Of a DNA stretch of 64,000 nt, positions 9,368 to 18,887 are shown piece by piece. The notes below the pieces were generated by a model. That model made no database searches and was not told the origin of the DNA. It saw only the letters and a program-made list of their open reading frames with translations. A program made the position numbers and the translations under genes. Location of the stretch: NCBI RefSeq assembly GCF_025506355.1, contig NZ_JANZYP010000001.1, forward strand, positions 93,932 through 157,931, given 5' to 3'. The DNA is from Sphaerisporangium corydalis (GTDB taxonomy: Bacteria > Actinomycetota > Actinomycetes > Streptosporangiales > Streptosporangiaceae). Position 1 is the first letter of the stretch. Every line of letters starts with the position of its first letter.

Positions 9368-11002
9368 CTAGTCCAGACCGCGCAGGAAGCCGGCGGCGGC
9401 CGGGGCCGCGACCTCGCCGCCCATGCCGCCCGCCTCCACCACCACCGCGAAGGCGACGTCGCCGCGGAAGCCGATGAACCACGCGTGGGAGTCGAGCTTG
9501 CCGCCGGTGCCGAACTCCGCGGTGCCCGTCTTGCCGGCCGTGCCCGAGGGCAGCCCCGCCCCCTTGGCGGTGCCCTTGGTGACCACGGCCGTCATCATGG
9601 TGCGCAGGTCGCGCGCCACGGTGCCCTCCAGCGGCTGAGGTCTGAGCCGCTGCTTCAGCGCGGGCACCAGCGTGGGCGGGCGCCAGGTGCCGGCGGCGAC
9701 CGCCGCGGCGACCGAGGCCATCACCAGCGGGCTGGCGGTGATGCGTCCCTGGCCGAAGGACTCGGCGGCCAGGTCGGCCGGGCCCGTCGGCTTCGGCATG
9801 CTGCCCCGGGTGGCCGGCACGCCGATGGTCAGCGGCTGGTTGAACCCCATCTTGGAGGCGACCTGGTACAGCCTGCCGCCGCTGAGGTGCTCGGCGGCCA
9901 GCGGGGCGAAGGTGGTGTTGCACGAATGGGCGTAGGAGTCCAGGAAGCTGAGCGACCCGAACGCCTCGTGGTCGGAGTTGCGGATCGCCAGCCCGCCGAC
10001 GCTGGCCTTCTCCGGGCAGGTGACCTTCCGCCCGGGGGTGAGGCCCTGGGCCAGCAGCCCGGCGGCGGTGACGGTCTTGAACGTCGACCCGGGGGGGTAG
10101 CGCCCGTCCAGGGCGCGGTTGAACCCGCCGCGGTTGTTGACCACCGCGAGGATCTCGCCGGTGGAGGGGCGGATCGCCACCAGGGACGCCGGCTTCTTCA
10201 GGTCGCGCACCGCGGCGACGGCGGCCTTCTGCGCGCGCGGGTCCAGGCTGGTGCGCACGGCGGTGCCGGGGGTGCCCTGGAAGGTGGTGAGCACTTTGCC
10301 GGACGTGCCCGCCGCGCCGCCGGTGACCACGACGGCGGTGTCCGGGACGCCGGCCAGCTCCTTCTGGAACGTCTGCTGCAGCCCGCTCCTGCCGATGGCG
10401 TCACCGGCCTTGTACGGGGACCCCAGCTTCGCCACGTCCTTGCCGGTCGCCTTGTCGAGGTAGCCGGCGAGCTGCTGGACCGACCCGCCCACCTCGCCCT
10501 GGTCGATGCGGCCCCCGCGCGCGTCCTCGACCGCGGCCCGCTCGGGCCAGGTGGTCTTCAGCGCCAGGTGGGCCGGGCCGCCGAGCGCGGGGTGCACGGC
10601 CGCGGGCGTCCAGGCGACCTTCCAGTAGTGGTCCTTGACCACCAGGTCCACCGAGCCGGTGTAGGTCCACTCGCCGACGTCCTTCAGGGTCATGGTGGCG
10701 GTGTAGGCGGCCCTGGCGTGGTCCTCGCCCCGGGGGGTCACCGCGCCCAGGCGGACCGTGGGGCGCCCGGCGCCGAGGTTCCTGGCCGGCTCGGCGTAGG
10801 CGGCGTCGAAGGCGTCGGCCGGCGCGGCCAGGTCGGCCCGCATCGCGGCCAGGTCGCCGCGCTGCCAGGCGGCGGTGAAGTGGGCGGCGGTCAGCTCCGC
10901 GCTGCCGCGGGTGTGCAGGACGTAGTAGGCGCCACCGGCGGCGGCCCCCGCCACCAGCACGGTCGCGACAGACGTGATCGCGATGATACGGCCGCGCGGC
11001 AC
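9368..11002 (-). CDS. MecA-type class B penicillin-binding protein
   Basis: A 544-aa peptidoglycan transpeptidase. After an N-terminal membrane anchor (about 7-27) comes an NTF2-like MecA_N domain (about 35-150), then a short dimerisation domain, then the transpeptidase domain (about 280-540). The three active-site motifs are intact: STFK with Ser306 and Lys309, SCN at 360-362, and KTG at 491-493. It would act outside the membrane to cross-link cell wall. MecA_N-type PBPs are common in actinobacteria and do not by themselves imply beta-lactam resistance. Confidence 0.95.
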   Translation of the reverse strand: MPRGRIIAITSVATVLVAGAAAGGAYYVLHTRGSAELTAAHFTAAWQRGDLAAMRADLAAPADAFDAAYAEPARNLGAGRPTVRLGAVTPRGEDHARAAYTATMTLKDVGEWTYTGSVDLVVKDHYWKVAWTPAAVHPALGGPAHLALKTTWPERAAVEDARGGRIDQGEVGGSVQQLAGYLDKATGKDVAKLGSPYKAGDAIGRSGLQQTFQKELAGVPDTAVVVTGGAAGTSGKVLTTFQGTPGTAVRTSLDPRAQKAAVAAVRDLKKPASLVAIRPSTGEILAVVNNRGGFNRALDGRYPPGSTFKTVTAAGLLAQGLTPGRKVTCPEKASVGGLAIRNSDHEAFGSLSFLDSYAHSCNTTFAPLAAEHLSGGRLYQVASKMGFNQPLTIGVPATRGSMPKPTGPADLAAESFGQGRITASPLVMASVAAAVAAGTWRPPTLVPALKQRLRPQPLEGTVARDLRTMMTAVVTKGTAKGAGLPSGTAGKTGTAEFGTGGKLDSHAWFIGFRGDVAFAVVVEAGGMGGEVAAPAAAGFLRGLD

Positions 11003-11110
11003 GCGTTCCCCCCGGTGTCTCGACGTCGCGTCGAGCCTAGCGCGGGGATTTCGCGCGTTGCCCGCCTTTGCCGTGACCGGTGCCCCCTCAGGTGCCCTGA
11101 GCGGTGCCCC

Positions 11111-11779
11111 TCAGGCGGCCTCCCGGCCCCGTTCCTTGTCCTTCTGGCTGGCGGCGTAGGAGGGGACGTACTCCTGGCCCGACAGCTTCTGGATGGCGTT
11201 CATGACCTCGTCGGTGACCGCCCGCCGGTCCTTGGCCCTGGCGGGGTCGCCGGTGAAGCGCATCGGCTCGCCGATGCGGACGCCGATCTTGGCGATCCTC
11301 GGCAGCGTGGCCCCGGGCGGCAGCACGCGCTCGGTGTTGACCATCGCGACCGGGATGACCGGCACCCCGGCGGTCAGGGCCAGCCAGGCGACGCCGATCT
11401 TGCCGCGGTACAGCCGGCCGTCGGGGGAGCGGGTGCCCTCGGGGTAGATGCCGAACAGCTCGCCGGAGGTGAGCACGCCGAGGGCCGCGTCCAGCATCGC
11501 CTGCGCCGCGCCCGCGCTCTCGCGGTCGATGGCCACCTGGCCGGTGCCGCGCATGAACATGGCCGTCAGGCGGTTGCCCGTGAAGTACTCGGCCTTGGCG
11601 ACGAAGGTGACCTGCCGGGGGAGCATCAGCGGCAGGAACACCGAGTCCAGGATGGACAGGTGGTTGGAGGCGAGGATCGCCGCCCCCGCGCGGGGCACGT
11701 TCGCCGAGCCGGTGACCTCGGGTCGCCACAGCAGCCGCAGGACGGGACTGCTGATGATCTTTGCGATGCGATACAGCAC
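11111..11779 (-). CDS. lysophospholipid acyltransferase (PlsC-like)
   Basis: A 222-aa acyltransferase with the HX4D catalytic motif (His40, Asp45 in NHLSILD) and the glycerophosphate-binding YPEGTRS motif (about 111-117), as in 1-acylglycerol-3-phosphate acyltransferase. It would make phosphatidic acid at the membrane. I chose the GTG at 11779 because GGGAG sits five bases upstream; an in-frame ATG further upstream would add a non-conserved tail. About 100 bp upstream is the terminator of the structured RNA element, so this gene is either independently promoted or regulated by read-through. Confidence 0.9.
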   Translation of the reverse strand: MLYRIAKIISSPVLRLLWRPEVTGSANVPRAGAAILASNHLSILDSVFLPLMLPRQVTFVAKAEYFTGNRLTAMFMRGTGQVAIDRESAGAAQAMLDAALGVLTSGELFGIYPEGTRSPDGRLYRGKIGVAWLALTAGVPVIPVAMVNTERVLPPGATLPRIAKIGVRIGEPMRFTGDPARAKDRRAVTDEVMNAIQKLSGQEYVPSYAASQKDKERGREAA

Positions 11780-11871
11780 GGACACTCCCGGTGTGCGGAC
11801 GGCCAATGCCAACCATACGGCGCGGACGGGAAACCTTGTGTTACGCCAGCACACAAAGTGTTACATCGTCG

Positions 11872-12025
11872 TACAACGAAGCGCCCCGCGAGACGAGCTC
11901 GCGGGACGCTCACGTTTGAGGCCGATGTGGCGGTCGCCTCCTTGGCGAGAGGCACAACACGGCTCCAGCCGAACGGTATTCCGTGAAGGCGGTAATTGCG
12001 GCCCGGGGGACACAACCACATCGGC
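11872..12025 (-). ncRNA. candidate structured RNA: sRNA or riboswitch-like leader of plsC
   Basis: On the minus strand a 105-nt element is closed by a perfect 10-bp stem (12025-12016 with 11930-11921), contains at least two internal hairpins, and is followed by a 13-bp hairpin (11910-11880) and a T-rich run. The terminator stem is continuous only on this strand, where one pair is G-U; on the other strand it would be C-A. A -10 box lies exactly seven bases before the closing stem, so the predicted transcript starts at its first base. I do not recognise it as SRP, 6S, RNase P, tmRNA, cobalamin or c-di-AMP RNA. It may be a free sRNA or a leader controlling plsC. Confidence 0.6.
11880..11910 (-). 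terminator. intrinsic terminator after the structured RNA
   Basis: Arms 11910-11898 and 11892-11880 form a 13-bp stem (one G-U pair) with a 5-nt loop, followed on the minus strand by TTCGTTGT. It separates the structured RNA from the plsC start codon. Confidence 0.7.
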
Positions 12026-12031
12026 TCCACG

Positions 12032-12059
12032 ACTCTAACCCACTCGCGGCGGTTGTCAT
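12032..12059 (-). promoter_or_regulatory. vegetative-type promoter of the structured RNA
   Basis: ATGACA (12059-12054), a 16-bp spacer and TAGAGT (12037-12032) fit a housekeeping sigma promoter. The start predicted seven bases downstream falls on position 12025, the first base of the closing stem. Confidence 0.6.
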
Positions 12060-12115
12060 TCCAGACCTGCCGATCCCGCCGCCCCTTAGGGGAAGATCTG
12101 GGGGAGGATGACCCC

Positions 12116-12667
12116 ATGCTGGAGACCGAGCGGCTGGTCCTGCGCCGGTGGCGCGAGGACGATCTGCGGCCTTTCGCCGAGATGAACGCCGACCCCGAGG
12201 TGATGGAGCACTTCCCCGCGACGCTGACCGCCGCCCAGAGCGACGCGCTGGCGGGGCGCATCATGGCGGGCTTCCAGGACCCCGGCCTCGGGTTGTGGGC
12301 GGTGGAGATCCGCAGCACCGGCGCGTTCGCCGGGTTCACCGGGCTGGTGTGGCAGACCTTCCCGGCGCACTTCACCCCGGCGGTGGAGGTCGGGTGGCGG
12401 CTGGCCCGCCGGGCGTGGGGGCACGGGTACGCCACCGAGGCGGCGGCCGCCGCCCTGGACCACGCCTTCACCGAGGGCCTTTCCGAGGCGGTGTCGATGA
12501 CCGCGGTGGGCAACGTGCGCTCCCAGGCGGTCATGCGGCGCCTGGGCATGACCCGCGACCCCGCCGACGACTTCCAGCATCCGAACGTCCCCGAGGGCGG
12601 CCCGCTGCGCCCGCACGTGCTGTACCGGCTCAGGGCCGCCGACTGGCACGCCGCGCGCGGGGCCTAG
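12116..12667 (+). CDS. GNAT-family N-acetyltransferase (RimJ/RimL-like)
   Basis: A 183-aa acetyltransferase of the Acetyltransf_3 group. It starts with the typical METERLVLRRWREDD-like strand, has the acetyl-CoA-binding R/Q-x-x-G-x-A segment (RAWGHGYATEAAAAALDHAF, about 101-120) and the NxRSQAVMRRLGM helix. Such proteins acetylate protein N-termini or small amines. GGGGAGG lies six to twelve bases upstream of the chosen ATG. Its stop codon overlaps the stop of the convergent recombinase gene. Confidence 0.92.
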   Translation: MLETERLVLRRWREDDLRPFAEMNADPEVMEHFPATLTAAQSDALAGRIMAGFQDPGLGLWAVEIRSTGAFAGFTGLVWQTFPAHFTPAVEVGWRLARRAWGHGYATEAAAAALDHAFTEGLSEAVSMTAVGNVRSQAVMRRLGMTRDPADDFQHPNVPEGGPLRPHVLYRLRAADWHAARGA

Positions 12668-13653
12668 GGGCCGCCGGGGCGCAGGGGGCGGGCCTCGGGC
12701 ATGCGCAGCCGGTCGACGGCCTCGCGGCGGCGGCTCTCGGGCCGCCGGTCGTAGCGTGCGGTGGTGACGGGGGAGGCGTGGCCGACCAGCGCCTGGGTGG
12801 TGGCCAGGTCGACCCCGGCGTCCAGCAGCTCGCCGATGAAGGTGCGCCGGAAGTCGTGCGGGGTGCGCCGGGCGGCCCCGGCGGCGGCCAGCCGCCGGGC
12901 CAGGATGTCGGCGACGGCCTGCCCGGTCATGGCGGCGGGCCTGCCGCCGGGGGCGCGCAGCCGTCCGGCCTTGTTGATCGGGGCGAACAGTGCCCCGGCC
13001 GCGGGCCCGCGCACCGACAGCCAGGCCTCGGTGCGGGCCACCGCCTCGGCGGTCAGGTAGACCAGGCGTTCCTTGTCGCCCTTGCCGCGCACCCGCAGCG
13101 AGCGGGCGCCGGCGTCGTAGTCCGACAGGGCCAGCGCGGCGACCTCGGCGCGCCGGCAGCCGGTGGAGTACAGCACGGCCAGCAGCGCCGCGTCGCGCGC
13201 CCCGGCGGGGGAGGCGTCGCCGTCGCAGGCGGCCAGCGCGGCGCCGGCCACCTCGGGGGGGACGTGCCGGCCGATGGGCAGCCGGGTGCTGCGGACGGTG
13301 GGCAGGTCGGTGGCGCGCTGGTAGTCCTCGGCGCTCACCTGGCCGAGCCGCCAGGCCTCGCGCATGACCCGGCGCAGCGCGACCAGGTGCTTGTTGAGGT
13401 AGGCGGGCGACCAGCCCTGCCCGGCCAGTACGGTGCGGATGCGCACGGTGTGCTCGTACCGCAGCAGGTGCCAGGGCTGCCCGGCGCCGGTGGCGGCGGG
13501 GTCGCCGGAGATGACGCGGGCGATCCTGTCCAGGCAGCCGCGCATGGTGCGGCGGGACTCGGGGCTGGTGAGGGAGTCGAGGTAGACCGCGTACGGGTCG
13601 CCGGCGGGGGTGAGGGGGCCGGGGGCGGTGCTGGGCAGCGCGGGCAGGTCCAC
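12664..13653 (-). CDS. solitary tyrosine recombinase 1 (XerC/D-like)
   Basis: A 329-aa tyrosine recombinase with an N-terminal SAM-like core-binding domain (about 18-120) and a catalytic domain (about 130-325). The catalytic set is complete: Arg167 (TGCRRAE), Lys191 (GKGDKER), His266 and Arg269 (HDFRR), His292 (GHAS) and Tyr301 (RYDRR). It cuts and rejoins DNA at specific sites. No excisionase, relaxase or phage gene adjoins it. It ends tail-to-tail with the GNAT gene, overlapping its stop, and lies just beyond the end of the PKS locus. Confidence 0.92.
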   Translation of the reverse strand: MDLPALPSTAPGPLTPAGDPYAVYLDSLTSPESRRTMRGCLDRIARVISGDPAATGAGQPWHLLRYEHTVRIRTVLAGQGWSPAYLNKHLVALRRVMREAWRLGQVSAEDYQRATDLPTVRSTRLPIGRHVPPEVAGAALAACDGDASPAGARDAALLAVLYSTGCRRAEVAALALSDYDAGARSLRVRGKGDKERLVYLTAEAVARTEAWLSVRGPAAGALFAPINKAGRLRAPGGRPAAMTGQAVADILARRLAAAGAARRTPHDFRRTFIGELLDAGVDLATTQALVGHASPVTTARYDRRPESRRREAVDRLRMPEARPLRPGGP

Positions 13654-13710
13654 CCGCCGATCCTAGGCCGCCCGCCCCGGCCCGTACTCCCGGGCGCGCG
13701 GCGTGCTTTA

Positions 13711-13728
13711 TTGATCTACATTGTAAAG
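13711..13728. promoter_or_regulatory. AT-rich 18-bp motif, copy 1 (PKS locus left edge)
   Basis: An 18-bp element, TTGATCTAC-ATT-GTAAAG, overlaps the last codons of marR and lies 58 bp upstream of the recombinase start. It matches a second copy at 25693-25710 in 16 of 18 positions, in the same orientation, and each contains a TACnnnGTA dyad. A regulator operator is favoured over an attachment site because the mismatches fall in the centre. Confidence 0.5.
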
Positions 13729-14192
13729 GCGTCGGGGCTGATGCGCATCGTCCCCACCAGATCGGTGAGCCTGCGGCTCTCGGCGAGGAAACCGGCGACC
13801 AGCGCCAGGTCGTCGAACCGGCCGCGGACCAGGGGATGCCAGCTCTCGCGCAGGTCGCGCAGGGCGGGTTCCAGGCGGGTGCGGTGCGCGGCCCGGTCGG
13901 CGTGGACCAGGACGCGCCGGCCGGAGTCCTCGCGTCGGCGGCCGGCGTACCCCTGGCGCTCCAGGCGGTCGACGATCTCGGCGGCGGCCTGTGCGGTGAG
14001 CCCGGCGAGCGCCGCCAGGCGGCTCTGGGGGAGCGGCCCCTGGCGGCACAGCACGGCGAGGCACCGGAAGCACGCGCCGTCCAGCCCCGCCCGGGCGGCG
14101 AGGGCCTCCACGAGCCGGTCGGCCTGGGTGAGCAGGTCGGCGGTCTCGCGCCCGATCGCCTCGAGCAGGCGGACGTCCTGGTCGTGGGACAT
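13716..14192 (-). CDS. MarR-family regulator at the end of the PKS operon
   Basis: A 158-aa winged-helix regulator with the MarR DNA-binding core at about residues 45-100 (QSRLAALAGLTAQAAAEIVDRLERQGY) and a basic wing (RREDSGRRVLVH). The ATG at 14192 is close to a poly-G/C block that occupies its expected promoter. It is last in the minus-strand PKS gene series and may respond to the polyketide or an intermediate; that is inference. Its 3' end contains copy 1 of an 18-bp motif that also occurs at the far edge of the locus. Confidence 0.88.
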   Translation of the reverse strand: MSHDQDVRLLEAIGRETADLLTQADRLVEALAARAGLDGACFRCLAVLCRQGPLPQSRLAALAGLTAQAAAEIVDRLERQGYAGRRREDSGRRVLVHADRAAHRTRLEPALRDLRESWHPLVRGRFDDLALVAGFLAESRRLTDLVGTMRISPDAFTM

Positions 14193-14204
14193 GGTCGCTC
14201 CATT

Positions 14205-14345
14205 CGCGGGCGGCGGGGGGGCGGGGGGGGGGGGGCGCCCCCGCCCCCCCCCGGGGGGGGGGGGGGGGGGCCCCGCCCCCCCACGGCGGGGCGCGGGGGG
14301 GGGGGGGGGGCGGGGGGGGGGGGGCCCCCCCGGCCCCCCGGCTCG
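14205..14345. repeat. extreme poly-G/poly-C low-complexity block
   Basis: About 140 bp consist almost only of G and C runs, many longer than ten bases and partly palindromic, with essentially one A. Nothing else in the window looks like this. It sits between the SchA/CurD stop and the marR start. It may be a sequencing or assembly artefact, or genuinely a G-quadruplex-prone spacer. Confidence 0.85.
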
Positions 14346-14386
14346 GCGGAGCGGCGGGTCGCCGGCTCCGCCTTCCGCGGCCGATG

Positions 14387-14767
14387 TCACAGCCGGGTGG
14401 GATGGGTCTCGCTGGAGGCCTGGGTGAGGCAGGTCATCATCGCGTCGCGGAAGAACGCGGCGAACCCGTCGGCGGTGGCCGTGTCGCGCGCGCCGGCCAG
14501 GAACGGCACGATGCGGTCCTCGATGACGTGGACGTGCTGCTGGCCGGCCAGGTGCCGGGCGATCTGCCCGAAGTCGCCCTCGTAGTGGACCAGGCGCACC
14601 AGCACGTCGTCCTTGACGAACACCCCGGTCCCGATCAGGCGGGCGACCTCCTCGCCGCCGGGCCCGGTGACGATGGGCGACTCCAGCGGCGGCGCGCCGC
14701 CGAAGACGTCGGCCAGCTCGGCCTCGTGTCCGGGCTTGATCCGGAAGGTGAGCATTGCGTACGGCAT
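14387..14767 (-). CDS. SchA/CurD-domain protein
   Basis: A 126-aa protein resembling the SchA/CurD-like domain encoded in spore-pigment type II PKS clusters (whiE ORFI, sch and cur clusters). It shows a ferredoxin-like ABM start (MPYAMLTFRIKPGHEAELADVF) and the conserved C-terminal segment with HVHVIED and FFRDAMMTCLTQAS. Its biochemical role is not established; it is thought to help in pigment oxidation or cyclisation. It follows the ABM gene by 60 bp on the same strand. Confidence 0.82.
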   Translation of the reverse strand: MPYAMLTFRIKPGHEAELADVFGGAPPLESPIVTGPGGEEVARLIGTGVFVKDDVLVRLVHYEGDFGQIARHLAGQQHVHVIEDRIVPFLAGARDTATADGFAAFFRDAMMTCLTQASSETHPTRL

Positions 14768-14827
14768 GTGAACCTCCGTCGTGGGTCCCGGCGCGAGGGC
14801 TCGCGCCGGGTGGGCGGCCTGGCCGGG

Positions 14828-15460
14828 TCAGTAGGCGGCCACGACCTCGTAGGAGCCGAAGATCCCCAGGCCCCTGTCGTGGTACCTCTCCAGCGGCGAG
14901 GTCGTCGGCAGGTGGTCGGGGCTGCGCTCCCACTCGCGGTAGGTGGGCACGTCGTCCCATTCGCTGAGCACCGCGTAGCGGCGCGGGTCGCGCAGCGAGC
15001 GCAGCAGCTCGTTGCCGCGCAGCCCGGTCCGGCCCGCGAGCGTGGTGCTGATCTGGTGGTAGGCGCTCTCGATGGACCCCTTGTCGGACTCGGGCTCGTT
15101 GAGGTACAGCGCGACGCGCACCCGGCCCGACCCGGGGCGCGACCCCAGGCGCGAGGCCACCACCATCGGGATCATCGAGGTGCCGGCCGGGTCGCGGAAC
15201 GGGTCCAGGCGCATGCGGTTGGCGGCGTGCTCGGGGCTGTGCTCGAACCGGTGGAACCGCTCCTCGTCGGCCCAGTCGCTGACGATGTAGTACACCCCGT
15301 CCTCGTCGGGGCTCTTGGCCAGCGACTGGCCGGCGTTGTCGGGGTGGCGGGCGATGGCGGCGGCGATCTCGCGCCAGGTCCGCTCGAACTCCCGCTCCAT
15401 GCCCGGGTGGATCCGCATCTTCACCATGACCCGGTACACGTTGTTGTCCTTGTCGTTCAT
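14828..15460 (-). CDS. antibiotic biosynthesis monooxygenase, two ABM domains
   Basis: A 210-aa protein with two consecutive ferredoxin-like ABM domains (about 9-95 and 110-205), each with a W/F-rich strand (YIVSDWADEERFHRFEHS; AVLSEWDDVPTYREWERS). Proteins of this type act as cofactor-free monooxygenases that convert anthrones to quinones in aromatic polyketide pathways, or assist cyclisation. The position between the aromatase/cyclase and SchA/CurD genes supports an early tailoring role. Confidence 0.87.
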   Translation of the reverse strand: MNDKDNNVYRVMVKMRIHPGMEREFERTWREIAAAIARHPDNAGQSLAKSPDEDGVYYIVSDWADEERFHRFEHSPEHAANRMRLDPFRDPAGTSMIPMVVASRLGSRPGSGRVRVALYLNEPESDKGSIESAYHQISTTLAGRTGLRGNELLRSLRDPRRYAVLSEWDDVPTYREWERSPDHLPTTSPLERYHDRGLGIFGSYEVVAAY

Positions 15461-15521
15461 GCCCGCTCTCTCTTTCGTGCGTCGGTGCCTGCTCGGACCG
15501 GCCGGGGCCGGCGGCGAAGGG

Positions 15522-16004
<483 letters not shown>

Positions 16005-16256
16005 TCAGGCGGCGAGCCGGCGGTTGACGTAGTCGACCGCGGCCTGCGGGGTCTTCATCTCGTCGATGGCGTCGTCGGGAATGCGCACGCCCATCCGCTG
16101 CTGGATGCGGGCGGCCATCTCCAGCACCGCGAGGGAGTCGTAGCCGAGTTCGGCGAAGGTGAGGTCGCCGATGTCGCCGGCCAGGTCGACGCTCTCCGGT
16201 ACTCCGGCGCAGCCGCCCATGATGCGTCTGATGTCGTCCAGGGTGAATGTGGTCAT
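16005..16256 (-). CDS. type II PKS acyl carrier protein
   Basis: An 83-aa ACP with the phosphopantetheine attachment serine at Ser41 (LGYDSLAVLE). The short acidic helix bundle MTTFTLDDIRRIMGGCAG fits type II PKS ACPs. It carries the growing chain between the KS-CLF pair and cyclases. Gene order CLF-ACP-cyclase is the canonical one. Confidence 0.95.
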   Translation of the reverse strand: MTTFTLDDIRRIMGGCAGVPESVDLAGDIGDLTFAELGYDSLAVLEMAARIQQRMGVRIPDDAIDEMKTPQAAVDYVNRRLAA

Positions 16257-16285
16257 GTGGTTCTCCGTTGTCGCGAGATGGGTCG

Positions 16286-17524
16286 CTACAGGTCGGTGAC
16301 CAGCAGCGCGGCGTTGAACCCGCCGTGGCCTCGGGCCAGTACCAGTGCCTTGCGCACCGGGCCGTCCCTGGCGGTGCCGCGTACCAGGTCCAGCTCGTAG
16401 GCGGGGGCGGCGGCGCGCGTCCCGACGGTCGGGGGGATCACCCCGTCGCGGATGGACAGCAGGGCCGAGGCCAGGTCGAGCGCGGCGCCGCCGGCGTACA
16501 GGCGCCCGGTCATGGTCTTGGGGGCGGTGACGGGCACGCCGTGCGGCCCGAAGACCGAGGAGATGGCCCGTGCCTCGGCCAGGTCGGCGGCGGGGACGCC
16601 GAGGGCGTCGGCGAACACCACGTCCACCTGGTCGGGCGGCACCGCGGCCTCCTCCAGGGCCAGGGTGATGGCGCGGCGCAGGTTGGAGCGGGGTTCGCGG
16701 CCGTGGTCCGGGCGGGGGTCGAAGGTGGCGCCGTACCCGGCGATCGCGCCGTAGGGGCGCGCGCCCCGGGCGCGGGCGGTGTCCTCGCCCTCGACGATGA
16801 GCATGGCCCCGCCCTCGCCGGGGACGTACCCGCAGGCGTCGCCGTCGAAGGGCAGGTAGGCCCGTTCGGGGTCGTCGCGGGTGCTGAGCAGCCCGGTGGA
16901 CATCTGGGCGACCAGCCCGTAGGGGCACAGGGAGGCGTCGGTGCCGCCGGTGACGACCATCGAGGCGTCCTGGCGGAGCAGCCGCCTGGCCTGGGCGACG
17001 GCGTCCAGGCCGCCGGCCTGTTCGGCGCAGATGACCCCGCAGGGGCCGCGCATGCCGTACCGGATGGAGATCTGGCCGGTGGTGGCGGCGTAGAACCAGG
17101 CGATGGACTGGTACACCCCGACGTACTGGGGGCCCTGGCTCCAGAGTTTCTCGATCTCGCGCTGGCCGAACTCGGTGCCGCCAGAGGATCCGGCGGTGAC
17201 CACGGCCATGCGGTATTCGGGCAGGTCGGCCGGGTCGATGCCGGCGTCGGCCAGGGCCATGCCGGCGGCGGTGAGGCCGAGGTGGGTCCAGTGGTCGGTC
17301 TGCACGGCCAGGCGGCTCGGGACGTGTTCGGTGTCGTCGAACTCCGTGACCTCCCCGGCGACGCGTACCGGGTAGCGTTCGCCGTCGAAGCGGGTGATCG
17401 GGCCGAGGCCGCTTTTTCCGTCCAGGGTGGCCGACCAGTAGGCCTGGGTGCCCAGGCCGTTGGGGGCGGTGACGCCGAGCCCGGTGACGACCGGGCGGGG
17501 CGTGTCGGCGGTGCGTTCAGTCAT
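16286..17524 (-). CDS. chain length factor (KS-beta)
   Basis: A 412-aa ketosynthase-fold protein in which the active-site Cys is replaced by Gln169 (CAEQAGG), the hallmark of chain length factors. Other KS sequence features are kept. It pairs with KS-alpha to set polyketide length and to start chains by malonyl decarboxylation. Its start overlaps the KS-alpha end by 8 bp, indicating coupled translation and equal amounts of the two subunits. Confidence 0.96.
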   Translation of the reverse strand: MTERTADTPRPVVTGLGVTAPNGLGTQAYWSATLDGKSGLGPITRFDGERYPVRVAGEVTEFDDTEHVPSRLAVQTDHWTHLGLTAAGMALADAGIDPADLPEYRMAVVTAGSSGGTEFGQREIEKLWSQGPQYVGVYQSIAWFYAATTGQISIRYGMRGPCGVICAEQAGGLDAVAQARRLLRQDASMVVTGGTDASLCPYGLVAQMSTGLLSTRDDPERAYLPFDGDACGYVPGEGGAMLIVEGEDTARARGARPYGAIAGYGATFDPRPDHGREPRSNLRRAITLALEEAAVPPDQVDVVFADALGVPAADLAEARAISSVFGPHGVPVTAPKTMTGRLYAGGAALDLASALLSIRDGVIPPTVGTRAAAPAYELDLVRGTARDGPVRKALVLARGHGGFNAALLVTDL

Positions 17525-18887
17525 GGCCGCTCCCCCGTCCGGCGAGCCCGTCGCGTTCGCGGGCCAGCAGCATGGCCGTCTGGAATCCGCCGAAGCCGCT
17601 GCCCACGGTCAGCACGACCTCAAGGGGCCGTTCCCTGGCGGTGAGCGGGACGTAGTCCAGGTCGCATTCGGGGTCGGTGGTGTGCAGGTTGGCGGTCGGG
17701 GGGACGACGTTGTCGCGGATCGCCAGGGCGCAGGCGGCGACCTCGATGGAGCCGATGGCGCCGAGCGAGTGCCCGATCATGGATTTGATGGAGCTGACGG
17801 GGATCTGGTAGGCCCGCTCGCCGAGGGCGCTTTTGAAGGCGGCGGTCTCGTGGCGGTCGTTCTGCCGGGTCCCCGACCCGTGGGCGTTGACGTAGTCGAC
17901 GTCCTCGGGGCGCAGCCGCGCCTGGCGCAGGGCGTCGCGGATGGCCTCGGCCATCTCGCGGCCGTCGGGTTTGAGGCCGGTCATGTGGAAGGCGTTGCTG
18001 CGGCTGGCGAACCCGACGATCTCGGCGTACACCTGGGCGCCGCGGCGCAGGGCGGCGCCGCGTTCCTCAAGGACGAGGACTGCGGCGCCCTCGCCGAGGA
18101 CGAACCCGTTGCGGTCCAGGTCGAAGGGGCGTGAGGCGTGGGCGGGGTCGTCGTTGCTGGGTGAGGTGGCCTTGATGGCGTCGAAGCAGGCGACGGTGAT
18201 GGGCGAGATGGGGGCGTCGGCGGCGCCGGCGACCACGGCGCAGGCGGTGCCCTCCTTGACGAGCTGGTAGCCGTGGCCGACCGAGTCCAGGCCGGCGGTG
18301 CATCCGGTGGAGATCAGGGCGACCGGGCCCTCGGCGCCGGCGGTCCAGGCGATCTCGGTGGCGATAGTGCTCGGGATCATGTAGCCGTAGAGCTGGGGGA
18401 CCCCGTAGGCGGGGTCGACCAGCCATTCGCGGCCGCCGTCGCTGAGGACGGCGTACTCCTGTTCCAGGCCCATGGTGCAGCCGACGGCGCTGCCGATGGA
18501 GACGCCGAGCCGGTCGGGCGGCACGTCGGCGGGGGTGAGCCCGCTGTCGGCGAGCGCCTCGCGGGCGCTGACCACGCCGAGCTGGGCGGCGCGGTCCATG
18601 CGGCGGACCTGCCGGGGGGTGAGCCCGTGGGCGCCGGGGTCGAAGTCGCATTCGGCGGCGATGCGGGAGCGGAACCCGGTGGCGTCGAACAGGGTGATGG
18701 CGCGGGTGGCGGTGCGCCCGGTGGTGAGCAGGTCCCAGAAGGACGTGACCCCGATGCCGCCGGGCGCGGCGACGCCGATGCCGGTGATGACGACCCGGCG
18801 GTCCTGGCGTGCCCGGGAGGGGCGGCCGGTGCCGGGGCGTGCCCGGGTGCGGCGCCGGGCGGCCGGGCGGGTGTCCAGGTGGTTCAC
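17517..18887 (-). CDS. type II PKS ketosynthase (KS-alpha)
   Basis: A 456-aa ketosynthase with catalytic Cys196 (STGCTAGLD) and the two histidine motifs [11 protein letters not shown] and [14 protein letters not shown] basic 30-residue N-terminal extension ([21 protein letters not shown]) precedes the KS fold, longer than usual. With CLF it performs iterative Claisen condensations of malonyl-ACP. The ATG overlaps the cupin stop by 4 bp. Confidence 0.96.
   Translation of the reverse strand: MNHLDTRPAARRRTRARPGTGRPSRARQDRRVVITGIGVAAPGGIGVTSFWDLLTTGRTATRAITLFDATGFRSRIAAECDFDPGAHGLTPRQVRRMDRAAQLGVVSAREALADSGLTPADVPPDRLGVSIGSAVGCTMGLEQEYAVLSDGGREWLVDPAYGVPQLYGYMIPSTIATEIAWTAGAEGPVALISTGCTAGLDSVGHGYQLVKEGTACAVVAGAADAPISPITVACFDAIKATSPSNDDPAHASRPFDLDRNGFVLGEGAAVLVLEERGAALRRGAQVYAEIVGFASRSNAFHMTGLKPDGREMAEAIRDALRQARLRPEDVDYVNAHGSGTRQNDRHETAAFKSALGERAYQIPVSSIKSMIGHSLGAIGSIEVAACALAIRDNVVPPTANLHTTDPECDLDYVPLTARERPLEVVLTVGSGFGGFQTAMLLARERDGLAGRGSGHD

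Noticed and set aside
11626-12549. 307-aa minus-strand frame across the structured RNA
   Set aside because: It crosses a promoter, a terminator and the antisense of the GNAT gene and has no family match.
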